DNA of 64,000 nucleotides from positions 176,232 to 240,231 of the forward strand of contig NZ_AP019741.1 of assembly GCF_006757745.1 (NCBI RefSeq), given 5' to 3'. Within the stretch, counting starts at the first letter, position 1, and the number at the start of each line of letters is the position of its first letter. Source of the DNA: Acinetobacter radioresistens DSM 6976 = NBRC 102413 = CIP 103788. GTDB taxonomy: Bacteria > Pseudomonadota > Gammaproteobacteria > Pseudomonadales > Moraxellaceae. Positions 8,712-16,805 of this stretch are shown here, in pieces. Position numbers and translations under genes: made by a program. The notes below the pieces were generated by a model, which saw only the letters and a program-made list of their open reading frames with translations, was not told the DNA's origin and did no database searches.

Positions 8712-11700
8712 ATGAATATTTTGACAGACAAAGCCCATTATGAAAGTCACTTAGAAGCTTATATTGTGCAAAAACTGCAAGCGCAAGGTTGGGTGGTTGG
8801 GCAAAGTAAAAACTACCATACCGAATATGCACTGTATCCCGAAGATTTAATCACATGGATTCAAGCTACACAGCCTGAAAAGTGGGAAAAACTGCAAGCA
8901 CTAAATGGTAGTAATACCGAAAAACGCATCATCGACCGCTTGGATGATGAACTGAATAAGAAAGGCACAATCCATATCTTTCGTAATGGCTTTAGCATGG
9001 CGGGCGCAGGCACAATCGACCTCAGTGAAAGCGCACCCGAAGATGGACGCAATCAAGCCGTCATTGACCGCTATAATGCCAATATTCTACGTGTTGTCCC
9101 ACAACTCAAATATCATCCATCCAAAGATGCAGGGATTTTGGACCTTGTGTTCTTTATTAATGGCTTGCCAATGGCAACGGTGGAAATTAAGACTGAGTTT
9201 AACCAGTCTTTAGAAGATGCCATTGAACAGTATAAAAATGACCGCAAGCCAATAGACCCAAAAACAAGACGTAAAGAGCCACTACTCACCCCGAAGCGTG
9301 GTGCAATTGTACATTTTGCCTTGTCTGAATCTGAAATTGCCATGACCACCGCTTTAGATGGTGAAAGCACCTATTTCTTGCCGTTTAACAAAGGTAATCA
9401 GGGACATGCAGGCAATCCCCCTGCGGATGCAGCCAAAGGTGAGGATTATCCAGTGGCGTATTTTTGGGATTATGTCTGCCAACGTGATAATTGGCTGAAA
9501 ATTTTCCATAATTTTGTCTATGTAGAAAAGAAAAACAAAGTCGATCTATATGGTAATTGGACGGTACAGGAACGCTTGATCTTCCCGCGTTATCATCAGT
9601 TTGATGCGGTGAATAAAATCATTGCCGATGTGCAAGAAAAAGGCGTAGGACTGAATTATCTATGTGAACATAGCGCAGGGTCAGGTAAAACCTCTACGAT
9701 TTCTTGGGTGTGTCATTCACTGGTGCGTTTGCGTCACAATGACGGTACACCGTTTTATAACTCCGTCATTGTGGTGACAGACAGAACGGTACTGGATGAC
9801 CAGTTACAGGAAGCGATTCAACAATTAGATCATCAGAAAGGCTTAATTGCTGCAATTAACCGTGATGACAAAGAACATGCAGGCAAATCGAAAAGCAAAC
9901 AGCTTGAAGATGCACTGTTGTCCAATAAACAGATCATTATTGTGACCATTCAGACTTTCCCGCATGTGATGGAAGCGATTCTGACCAATACCAGTTTAAG
10001 CGACCGTAACTACGGTATTGTGATTGATGAAGCACATACCTCGCAAACAGGCTCAACAGCATCTAAACTACAAGCGACATTGGCATTGCAGTCGGGTGAA
10101 GCGATGGCGAATCTGACGATTGAGGAATTGCTTGAGCAGATTCAAAAAGCCCGTGTACAGTCTAAAAACATCAGTCACTTTGCCTTTACTGCAACCCCAA
10201 AACACTCGACTAAAATGCTGTTTGGGCGCACTAAAAATGGTGAGCCTGCAAGCGATGAAAATTTGCCTGAATCCTTTCATTTGTACCCACAACGCCAAGC
10301 GATTGATGAAGGCTTTATTTTAGATGTGCTACAAGGTTATGTACCTTATAAAACTGCGTTTAAACTCGGCGGTGATGCAGTCGATGATGATAAACGAGTT
10401 AATTCTAAAGCGGCTAAGAAAGCCTTAGCCCGTTGGATGGCGTTACACGCGACCAACGTCACGCAAAAGGTGCAGTTTATTATTCAACACTTTCACCACA
10501 ATGTTGCCAATTTACTTAATGGTCAAGCCAAAGCCATGATCGTGACCAGTTCACGCCCTGCGGCAGCACGATATAAAATTGCCTTGGAAAAATATATTGA
10601 AGATAACCCTGAATACAGTGCTTACCGTGTCTTGGTGGCATTTTCGGGTAAGCTCACTGGCAAACAGATTAGCCATGAAGCAGATGGTGATAACGAAAAC
10701 GGGGCGCTATTTCAAGTTGGTGAAGATGCTGAATTTACCGAAGCCAATATGAATGCCGATGCACCTAATTCTGATTTACGCATCGCATTTGACCGCCCTG
10801 AATATCGTTTAATGGTAGTGGCGAATAAATTCCAAACAGGTTTTGACCAACCCAAACTCTGCGCCATGTACATTGATAAAGTCATTGCCAATGAAGTTGA
10901 AGTCGTACAAACCTTGTCACGTTTAAACCGTACCACCACAGGCAAAGATCAAACTTTTGTAATTGACTTTGTAAATGACCCTGAATGGATTTTAAAGTGC
11001 TTCAAAAAGTACGATAACGGGGCAACAATGGTGGATGTACAAGACCCGAATGTGGTTTATACCATCAAAGACAATATTGAAGAACTTGATCTGATTACCG
11101 AGGATGATTTGGAGGAGTTTAAAGCAGCTCGTTTTAAAACTATCCGCGATATTAGTAATCATAATTTCAAAGAAACCACGCATCCCGACCTGTTTAAAGC
11201 AACTGATCGTGTCGCCCGCCTGTTTAACCAAAAACTGAAAATGCTCAAACAGGCGATTGAGCTACAGGAAACCACATTTGATCAAGCAAAAGCAGACGGC
11301 AATGATGAAGGCGCAGAAAAAGCCGAATTTGAGCGCAAGCAGTTAGACGTAGAATTACAAACTTTAATGCGCTTTAAAGGCAATTTGGATAAGTTTAGCC
11401 GTATTTATTCCTATGTAGCACAGCTTATTGACTTTGGCGATCCTGAACTTGAAAACTTCTCGGCATTTACCAAGCTCTTATCCAAACGATTAAATGGTAT
11501 GTCTGCTAAAGAAATTGATATTTCAGGCTTGGTACTGACTGGCTTTGGCATCTTTAAAAAGAAACTTAAAACCGATGATACAGACCATCCTGAAGCGGAT
11601 GAACCCCAACCTTTAGTTCCGATCCAAGGTACAGCCAATGGCGATGTACAGCCAACCAAAATGACTTATCTCAAAGAAGTGATCGAGCTGATTGCACAAA

Positions 11701-11996
11701 CCTTTGGGGATATTTCTACCCGTGAAGAACAGGTGGTGTACATCAATCATTTAGTAACCATTCTACGAAATAACGATGTAGTTATGGCTCAGATTGAAAA
11801 TAATCCTGAATCCACAGCCTTGCAAGGTAATTTGCCATCGGCAACGAAAGGCGCAATTATTCAAGCACTGACCTCACATCAAGACTTATCAGCATTGTTG
11901 CTCAAGACCGATGCACAAGCGATGCAGAATGTGATCAAGGTGCTGTATAAATTGCTTAAAGATGGTGAAACCATTGATGTGCATCGTCTAACATAA
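8712..11996 (+). CDS. hsdR: Type I restriction endonuclease/translocase subunit HsdR
   Basis: 1,094 residues with AGGGAAAAA before the ATG. The N-terminal nuclease domain has Asp144 in ILDLVFFI and Glu158-x-Lys160 in ATVEIK, the PD-(D/E)xK signature. The superfamily 2 translocase follows: Walker A SAGSGKT (321-327), motif II DEAH (439-442), a motif III-like FAFTATP, and the late motif around VVANKFQTGFDQPKL with SRLNRT. The C-terminal helical part would bind the methylase. HsdR cuts DNA lacking methylation after ATP-driven translocation. All catalytic motifs are present, so it should be active. The transposase gene starts 12 bases downstream on the same strand. Confidence 0.96.
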   Translation: MNILTDKAHYESHLEAYIVQKLQAQGWVVGQSKNYHTEYALYPEDLITWIQATQPEKWEKLQALNGSNTEKRIIDRLDDELNKKGTIHIFRNGFSMAGAGTIDLSESAPEDGRNQAVIDRYNANILRVVPQLKYHPSKDAGILDLVFFINGLPMATVEIKTEFNQSLEDAIEQYKNDRKPIDPKTRRKEPLLTPKRGAIVHFALSESEIAMTTALDGESTYFLPFNKGNQGHAGNPPADAAKGEDYPVAYFWDYVCQRDNWLKIFHNFVYVEKKNKVDLYGNWTVQERLIFPRYHQFDAVNKIIADVQEKGVGLNYLCEHSAGSGKTSTISWVCHSLVRLRHNDGTPFYNSVIVVTDRTVLDDQLQEAIQQLDHQKGLIAAINRDDKEHAGKSKSKQLEDALLSNKQIIIVTIQTFPHVMEAILTNTSLSDRNYGIVIDEAHTSQTGSTASKLQATLALQSGEAMANLTIEELLEQIQKARVQSKNISHFAFTATPKHSTKMLFGRTKNGEPASDENLPESFHLYPQRQAIDEGFILDVLQGYVPYKTAFKLGGDAVDDDKRVNSKAAKKALARWMALHATNVTQKVQFIIQHFHHNVANLLNGQAKAMIVTSSRPAAARYKIALEKYIEDNPEYSAYRVLVAFSGKLTGKQISHEADGDNENGALFQVGEDAEFTEANMNADAPNSDLRIAFDRPEYRLMVVANKFQTGFDQPKLCAMYIDKVIANEVEVVQTLSRLNRTTTGKDQTFVIDFVNDPEWILKCFKKYDNGATMVDVQDPNVVYTIKDNIEELDLITEDDLEEFKAARFKTIRDISNHNFKETTHPDLFKATDRVARLFNQKLKMLKQAIELQETTFDQAKADGNDEGAEKAEFERKQLDVELQTLMRFKGNLDKFSRIYSYVAQLIDFGDPELENFSAFTKLLSKRLNGMSAKEIDISGLVLTGFGIFKKKLKTDDTDHPEADEPQPLVPIQGTANGDVQPTKMTYLKEVIELIAQTFGDISTREEQVVYINHLVTILRNNDVVMAQIENNPESTALQGNLPSATKGAIIQALTSHQDLSALLLKTDAQAMQNVIKVLYKLLKDGETIDVHRLT

Positions 11997-12008
11997 CGGA
12001 GTATTGGA

Positions 12009-13358
12009 ATGATTGATATTCTGCAACTGGAAGGTGTACAGCCGATAGATTACCGTAATGAAGATGGCTGTATTATGATTACCGTACAGCCAAGCGGTGA
12101 GCATTTGCAAACATGCCCTGAATGCGGTGGACGCTTATATAAGCACGGTCAGCGAATCAATCATTTTGCTGATACCCCTTTGCAGATGCAACCAGTAAAA
12201 ATTGAGGTGATACGAACACGCTATCGCTGTTCTGAATGCAAAAGCATGATAACCCCTCAACTCAGCTTCTTAGATGAAAAACGTAGAGCGACCCATCGGC
12301 TGATTCAGCAAGTACGCAAGCGTTGCTTAGATCGAACCTTTACGCAACTTGCCGAAGATACGGGTGTAGTCGTGAACACCATTAAAAACATTACGCTTGA
12401 TTTCGTGGAGGAATTAGAACGAGATATTAAGTTTGAAACTCCAACGATTATGGGGATTGATGAACTTAAATTAATGGGAACATATCGCTGTGTCATCACC
12501 AACCTTGCGATGAACAGCTTGTATGACATGCTACCTGAAAGGACTCAGGAAACACTCATGCCATACTTCGCCAAACTGCCTGATGCAGACAAAGTAGAAT
12601 GGATTTGCAGTGATATGTGGCGACCCTTCAAAAAATCATTTCGTCTGCATCTACCCAATGCCAAGTTGGTCATTGATAAATTTCATGTAGTGAGAATGGC
12701 AAGTGAAGCTTTAGACACTGAACGTAAAGCTTTACAAAGTAGTTTGGATCGTGATGCCCGACTGAATATGAAAAAACATTTACGGTGGATACTGCTTAGA
12801 CGACCAAATTCATTGACCGAAGATCAACAAAGAATTTTAGGAAATTTAGAAAAATGGCATCCTGAATTTAAGGAAGCTTATGACCTCAAAGAGCAGTTTT
12901 ACAATATTTATGAAGCAACAACCAAAGACGATGCCATACAAAGGTTTCATGAATGGGAAAGCAGTATTCCCAAATATTTAAAGTCTTTCCGTGACGTTGC
13001 TAAAACTGTGAATAATCACTTTGAGGATATATTCACCTATTGGGATGCGCCAATAAGAATTACCAATGCTTATACTGAGGGGCATAATGGTATTACAAGG
13101 GTCGCAAATCGAATGGGACGAGGATATACCTTTGAGGTGCTTCGAGCAAAAATGTTATATAACAAAGTGGCTCGATCTATTACAACTTTAAAGACTCCAT
13201 CATCTTCATTAAAATCAACCGAAGGTTATGAGGGTTTAACTGCATTTCCAACCAAGCAAGAGAATACTAAGTTGGAATATGGCGCTTATATTCCAACCTT
13301 GGTTGAATTGTATGGCGGTGATGAATATTTAGATGAAGAACTAATTTCAACCATATAA
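12009..13358 (+). CDS. ISL3-family transposase
   Basis: 449 residues. The N-terminal zinc ribbon has Cys36/Cys39 (CPEC) and Cys74/Cys77 (CSEC), then a helix-turn-helix region (about 95-130) and the ISL3 DDE core: Asp151 in GIDELKL, the SDMWRPF segment at 201-207, Asp223 in VIDKFHVVRM, and Glu357 in AYTEGHNGITR. It should cut and join at the GGCTATTT ends and make 8-bp duplications, matching the flanks found here. CGGAG lies eight bases before the ATG, only 12 bases past hsdR, so it is probably expressed from the RM operon. The stop codon is inside the right inverted repeat. Full length and apparently intact. Confidence 0.95.
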   Translation: MIDILQLEGVQPIDYRNEDGCIMITVQPSGEHLQTCPECGGRLYKHGQRINHFADTPLQMQPVKIEVIRTRYRCSECKSMITPQLSFLDEKRRATHRLIQQVRKRCLDRTFTQLAEDTGVVVNTIKNITLDFVEELERDIKFETPTIMGIDELKLMGTYRCVITNLAMNSLYDMLPERTQETLMPYFAKLPDADKVEWICSDMWRPFKKSFRLHLPNAKLVIDKFHVVRMASEALDTERKALQSSLDRDARLNMKKHLRWILLRRPNSLTEDQQRILGNLEKWHPEFKEAYDLKEQFYNIYEATTKDDAIQRFHEWESSIPKYLKSFRDVAKTVNNHFEDIFTYWDAPIRITNAYTEGHNGITRVANRMGRGYTFEVLRAKMLYNKVARSITTLKTPSSSLKSTEGYEGLTAFPTKQENTKLEYGAYIPTLVELYGGDEYLDEELISTI

Positions 13359-13369
13359 TGCAAATAGCC
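13346..13369. repeat. Right terminal inverted repeat of the RM transposon
   Basis: Reverse complement starts GGCTATTTGCATT then ATATGGTTGAAA. It pairs with 4367-4390, carries an inverted copy of the TTGCA-N4-(A)GGTTG repeat, and includes the transposase stop codon. Confidence 0.85.
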
Positions 13370-13377
13370 ATTAAATT
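13370..13377. repeat. Right target-site duplication ATTAAATT
   Basis: Identical to 4359-4366; directly abuts the right inverted repeat. Confidence 0.88.
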
Positions 13378-13488
13378 GAATCGTTTATTTGCCTCAGATC
13401 AAAGATTGCATTAACATTGGCTTTGAAGAATGCACTTTATTAAGCAATTCTCACCAGTTTCTATCCTTACTATAAATTCAATATTTTT

Positions 13489-13553
13489 GTACGGATGACT
13501 GATGATTGCCTTGCTGCCTTCTTCCGTTATCCGTACGCCAACGGAGTCTTATC
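13489..13553 (+). promoter_or_regulatory. Structured 5' leader, copy 1 (possible RNA switch masking the RBS)
   Basis: Shares TTCCGTTATCCGTACGCC then AACGGAGT (13522-13547) with the leader at 15104-15169. TTCCGTT (13522-13528) pairs with AACGGAG (13540-13546), which contains the Shine-Dalgarno GGAG seven bases before the ATG, so this fold would hide the ribosome-binding site. The loop holds ATCCGTAC (13529-13536), which is fully complementary to GTACGGAT (13489-13496) upstream, offering an alternative fold. A TATAAA-like -10 lies near 13471. The layout recalls cis-regulatory RNA motifs of mobile elements, but I cannot assign a known Rfam family. Confidence 0.6.
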
Positions 13554-14021
13554 ATGAACTTTTCTACTTTCACTTTAGCTTTAGTTCTTCTCGCTGTTTA
13601 CTTGAAAGAATCTATTCTTTCTCGTTTAGAGCAAGCACATTTCCCTTTTTCTGGTGTTAAACCTGTAGTTATGGATAGTGTAACTTTTGGTTTGAAATAC
13701 ATGACTTACATCCTTGTAAGCTGTGTACTGATTTCTGCTCTTGTTGCATTAACTCAGAAAATCAAAAAAGAACAAGCTTCTGACAAAGTTATGAGTGTTA
13801 TTAATACTCATGCTTTACTTAGCATCATCTCTTTAATCATTTGTTTAGTGATCCTTCCATGCGTGAAAGGTATCTCTATTCTGTTAAAAGATGGTTCTAA
13901 TGATCTTTATACTTTTTGGTTGTTTGTTTTCCTATTTATAGGTTTCTCATTCGCCGTTTCAGTTTTTCTTGGTATTAAAACTGAATGGTCTAAAGTCATT
14001 GCTAAAACAACTACTGACTAA
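13554..14021 (+). CDS. Four-helix membrane protein behind the structured leader
   Basis: 155 residues from the ATG at 13554, chosen because GGAG lies seven bases upstream and the ATG directly follows the conserved leader. About four hydrophobic segments (roughly 5-19, 44-66, 82-103, 117-138) and short polar loops; no family recognised. It lies immediately right of the RM transposon. Its leader and terminator are near-identical to those of the unrelated gene at 15170-16159, so both may answer to the same control signal. Confidence 0.6.
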   Translation: MNFSTFTLALVLLAVYLKESILSRLEQAHFPFSGVKPVVMDSVTFGLKYMTYILVSCVLISALVALTQKIKKEQASDKVMSVINTHALLSIISLIICLVILPCVKGISILLKDGSNDLYTFWLFVFLFIGFSFAVSVFLGIKTEWSKVIAKTTTD

Positions 14022-14044
14022 TCCTCAGTATGTAATCAGTATAT

Positions 14045-14083
14045 AAAAGCCACTTAGAACTTATTCTACTTGGCTTTTTTTTA
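14045..14083 (+). terminator. Terminator, copy 1 of a duplicated terminator
   Basis: AAAAGCC and GGCTTTT arms enclose TAGAACTTATTCTA, followed by T8. Nearly identical to 16163-16203, which ends the other gene having the same leader. Confidence 0.75.
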
Positions 14084-14127
14084 TGTCTGGTCAGTATGCC
14101 TTAAGATGATCTATATACTCAGGTACT

Positions 14128-14156
14128 AAAAAACCCCATGGCTTAGGACCATGAGG
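14128..14156 (-). terminator. Terminator of the 14693-14181 minus-strand pair
   Basis: Read on the minus strand: CCTCATGG, a 7-base loop, CCATGGGG (8-bp stem with one G-T pair), then six T. It lies 25 bases past the stop at 14181. Confidence 0.75.
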
Positions 14157-14180
14157 CTACTTAATTGGACTGGTATTTGA

Positions 14181-14684
14181 TTAGTCCATGAAGTACTTGC
14201 CGATCTTCTCCACTCGTTTAAAAAGTTTGTCTTTTTGAAGCTGCGGTGCTTTGGCTGCTGCGATCTCTGGTGGTTGCTCACTCAGGATTCGGCTCTCAGT
14301 AATAAACGGCGTTTTATAGTTAAAGCGACCATTCGTACAGTACATGATTTGTTCTCGACTAACCTTATACGCAATTACTTTCTTGGTGTCCGGATCAATG
14401 AAAGGAACAATGTCGAGCTTATAATCCTGATCCTTAACATCCAGTGATGTGATCTCACCATTTGCATTTCGGTTGACCTTCACATTATCAAAATAGCAGT
14501 CATTCCTTTCACCAAAGATATTAGTGTTATTGATCACATCAAGATCAGTCATTTTGGAATTGCGTAGTTGGCCCATAATCAGTAGAACCAGTAAGACTAA
14601 AACTATGATCCCCAAAATGCCAAACATCTTTAAATAACCACGTAATAGGGGATTGTTAGGTGTTGAATTACGTTGAGGGTTCAT
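14181..14684 (-). CDS. Single-pass membrane-anchored protein, unknown
   Basis: 167 residues. A short polar N-terminus is followed by one hydrophobic segment (about 19-41, GYLKMFGILGIIVLVLLVLL) and a soluble domain of about 120 residues with two cysteines (in NDCYFDN and IMYCTNG) that could form a periplasmic disulfide. AAGGA lies five bases before the ATG. It starts 8 bases after the H-NS-like gene at 14693, forming a two-gene unit with a shared terminator. No family recognised. Confidence 0.6.
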   Translation of the reverse strand: MNPQRNSTPNNPLLRGYLKMFGILGIIVLVLLVLLIMGQLRNSKMTDLDVINNTNIFGERNDCYFDNVKVNRNANGEITSLDVKDQDYKLDIVPFIDPDTKKVIAYKVSREQIMYCTNGRFNYKTPFITESRILSEQPPEIAAAKAPQLQKDKLFKRVEKIGKYFMD

Positions 14685-14692
14685 TCGGGTCC

Positions 14693-14908
14693 TTATGATT
14701 TTCTTGGTGCAATTTGTCTGAGATGATTCTCTAAATCATCCTTAAGCTGTTTATCCTCTGGTGTATCTGGAATGAAGTAATCATTAGGATTCAAACCATT
14801 GGCTAATAGTTCATTAAACCATATAGGGCGTGGTCCCACTCCGTTCCATTTGTTCGATTCCCGCTTTGGATTGAAATACCAACCATTTTGTTTAATTTGA
14901 TAGGCCAT
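14693..14908 (-). CDS. Stand-alone H-NS-type DNA-binding domain protein
   Basis: 71 residues containing little more than one H-NS C-terminal-like domain: YFNPKRESNKWNGVGPRPIW (residues 11-30) followed by FNELLANGLNPNDYF. The W-x-G-x-G-x-x-P-x-W core is like the second domain of the protein at 27186-27755. H-NS proteins normally carry an N-terminal dimerisation region; it is absent here, so this may act as a modulator that competes for sites or joins other H-NS proteins (inference). AGGA is seven bases before the ATG. First gene of a pair with the membrane protein at 14181-14684. Confidence 0.7.
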   Translation of the reverse strand: MAYQIKQNGWYFNPKRESNKWNGVGPRPIWFNELLANGLNPNDYFIPDTPEDKQLKDDLENHLRQIAPRKS

Positions 14909-14959
14909 AACTTTATCCTGCTCAAGATATGTAGGGGCGGCAGCCCAATCAATATGTAC

Positions 14960-14973
14960 TTGCCGATCGGCAA
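14960..14973. repeat. 14-bp perfect palindrome upstream of the H-NS-like gene
   Basis: TTGCCGATCGGCAA, about 50 bases before the start of the 14693-14908 gene, in a 195-bp interval without genes. GC-rich for this region; a plausible operator for the divergent transcripts. Confidence 0.45.
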
Positions 14974-15103
14974 CAATGAGCGCCGTGGCTATACTAAAAT
15001 CATAACATTTGCCTAATATTAAAACTTCAATTAATATTGATCTTGAAGATTACTTATCTATAAGTGCTTTCATCTAATGCTATTCATCAAAATTAATAAT
15101 TTT

Positions 15104-15169
15104 GTTCGGATAGCAGATGACCGCTCTCAAGCGATCTTCCGTTATCCGTACGCCAACGGAGTTCCCCCC
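15104..15169 (+). promoter_or_regulatory. Structured 5' leader, copy 2
   Basis: Matches copy 1 through the block CTTCCGTTATCCGTACGCC then AACGGAGT (15136-15162). TTCCGTT (15137-15143) can pair with AACGGAG (15155-15161), hiding the GGAG eight bases before the ATG at 15170. GTTCGGAT (15104-15111) pairs imperfectly with ATCCGTAC (15144-15151). The middle part differs from copy 1 and holds its own hairpin CGCT-CTCA-AGCG. Conservation of the two pairing blocks with a variable middle favours a functional RNA over chance. Confidence 0.6.
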
Positions 15170-16159
15170 ATGACAAATTTAGCTATTTCTACAAAGCTAG
15201 AATCTACTTTAGTTGTTTCTCGTGTTAAAGCGTTTACACAACATAAAGGCTTCTCTAAAGCACAACCTGTCGGTTGGGTAAAAGATAATGCTTTTGATGT
15301 AACTGCAATTCTTTGCAGCGTTAAAAATAATTATCCTTTTGGTTACTGTCCATCTAATGAACTTTATGTAAATAATGTTCAATGGGACTGGTCTAAATTT
15401 CCAAAAGATTTACCTCTTACTAAACTCGCATTTAGTCTTGTTCTTGGCGTTGAATGTTTCTCTACTTGTGTACTTCAAAATGTTGGCCGCAAGAAGATTA
15501 AACTTAATGACAAATGGACTCATAGACAATGCACTACAGGCGTTTGGTACGAAGAACTTACTTCTACTGTCGATTTATCAAAATTGTCAGATGAAGATAT
15601 TGTTCAAAGTATTGAAATTGCACAACAGATCATTGATACGATCTGTACTGTAGAGTTTACCGATACTGCTGTTGCTATTGAGGAAGATAAAAGCTTTAGA
15701 GGTTACAAATACGAAGCACGTAGAATTCTTTCATCATTGTATATGCTTGACATTACTACTGAAATGCCAATGTCTATGAATGATCGTATGGAATTTATCA
15801 AGTTGCCTAAGCCTTTCGCTTATTCATCTGAATATTACTGCCAAGTTGAGTATTCTCGTTATTTTTCAAAATTATTGAATCGTTTACCTGTTAAAGCAGT
15901 TGCCGATTTAATGCTTGATTTGATCCCGTATCAACGTGATACAGGATTAATGGTAGCGGTACTTACTGATTTAGGTAATTCAAAGCTTTCTCAAGAGCTT
16001 TTTGCCTATCTTCAACCAGTCATAATTAGTCATTTAGATGAATATGATTTGTTAGTACTTAATTCTGGAAAAGATTCATTTTTCCCCGAAAATGAACTGG
16101 CATTACAACGTTTGATGCCAAAACCTGTTCTTACTAATTATCTGAACAGTATCGCTTAA
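15170..16159 (+). CDS. Unknown soluble protein behind the structured leader
   Basis: 329 residues from the ATG at 15170, directly after the conserved leader; an upstream in-frame ATG at 15077 would place the leader inside the coding region and is rejected. The protein is soluble and mostly alpha/beta, with several cysteines in the first half (ILCS, GYCPSN, VECFSTCVL) and an acidic middle. No signal peptide, membrane segment or known motif is seen. It carries the same leader and terminator as the unrelated membrane-protein gene at 13554-14021. Confidence 0.6.
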   Translation: MTNLAISTKLESTLVVSRVKAFTQHKGFSKAQPVGWVKDNAFDVTAILCSVKNNYPFGYCPSNELYVNNVQWDWSKFPKDLPLTKLAFSLVLGVECFSTCVLQNVGRKKIKLNDKWTHRQCTTGVWYEELTSTVDLSKLSDEDIVQSIEIAQQIIDTICTVEFTDTAVAIEEDKSFRGYKYEARRILSSLYMLDITTEMPMSMNDRMEFIKLPKPFAYSSEYYCQVEYSRYFSKLLNRLPVKAVADLMLDLIPYQRDTGLMVAVLTDLGNSKLSQELFAYLQPVIISHLDEYDLLVLNSGKDSFFPENELALQRLMPKPVLTNYLNSIA

Positions 16160-16162
16160 TAA

Positions 16163-16203
16163 TAAAAGCCTTTTAGAACTTATTCTAATTGGCTTTTTTT
16201 TTA
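16163..16203 (+). terminator. Terminator, copy 2 of a duplicated terminator
   Basis: AAAAGCC/GGCTTTT arms around TTAGAACTTATTCTAA, then a T-run. Shares the central TAGAACTTATTCTA with 14045-14083. Confidence 0.75.
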
Positions 16204-16305
16204 GCTTGTATATTTAAAAAAATAACATTAATGAAACATTATGATTATATTGGATAATAATATTACATTATAATTAATATTAACTATACTGTTTGTAAGA
16301 GATGT

Positions 16306-16791
16306 ATGTGCTTCCTCAAAAGAAATAGTGACATCCTTAACCTCACAGAAAACTTGCATAAATATGGGGCTGACCTCGGCAAAATCATCTATATACCAAC
16401 TCTGAACCCTAATAGTCCCAATATTGAACTATTCAATTTCATGGATAATTTGGAACCAAAGAATGTTGAAAGCCTAGATCGACAGTTAGAAGGCTTTAAA
16501 AAGCATTATGAGAACTATATGGAATGCGCCGTAGCAGATAGAGAGGATTTTGCTTTTGAATTTATTCTTGATCTACATTGTACATCTGAGGCTGCATTTC
16601 TTGTAGAAGTGCGAATCGCACAAGATGTAGGACAAGTAAGTTTTAATATTCGGAATGACATTGTTTCATATGAGGGAACATGGGATTCCTGTAGAAGTAC
16701 TTGGGTGTTTGCTGAAAATATGGAAAGTGCATTGCAACAGGGAATCATTTTGGGGAAGGAAAACTTAATGAAAATTAAAGAATGCTGTTAA
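16306..16791 (+). CDS. Unknown small soluble protein
   Basis: 161 residues; acidic, no signal peptide or membrane segment. The second half has a beta-rich stretch (FEFILDLHCTSEAAFLVEVRIA ... VSFNIRN) and ends GIILGKENLMKIKECC. The start is uncertain: the ATG at 16306 has only a weak AAGAGA upstream. The stop overlaps the reading frame of the next small gene, suggesting an operon with 16806-16991. No family recognised. Confidence 0.5.
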   Translation: MCFLKRNSDILNLTENLHKYGADLGKIIYIPTLNPNSPNIELFNFMDNLEPKNVESLDRQLEGFKKHYENYMECAVADREDFAFEFILDLHCTSEAAFLVEVRIAQDVGQVSFNIRNDIVSYEGTWDSCRSTWVFAENMESALQQGIILGKENLMKIKECC

Positions 16792-16805
16792 GTCGGCGGG
16801 TAAAT

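Larger units (their letters stand above)
4367..13369. mobile_element. Complete 9,003-bp ISL3-type transposon carrying a type I RM system
   Basis: Both ends begin with GGCTATTTGCATT, 13 perfect bases in inverted orientation with weaker similarity beyond (4367 inward and 13369 inward). The element is flanked by an exact 8-bp direct repeat ATTAAATT (4359-4366 and 13370-13377), the duplication length of the ISL3 family. Inside are an unknown minus-strand gene, hsdM, hsdS, hsdR and, at the right end, an ISL3-family transposase whose stop codon lies within the right inverted repeat. Ends, duplication and transposase are all intact, so the unit is probably a functional or recent transposon with RM as cargo. 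The pre-insertion site can be rebuilt by joining 4366 to 13378. Confidence 0.9.
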
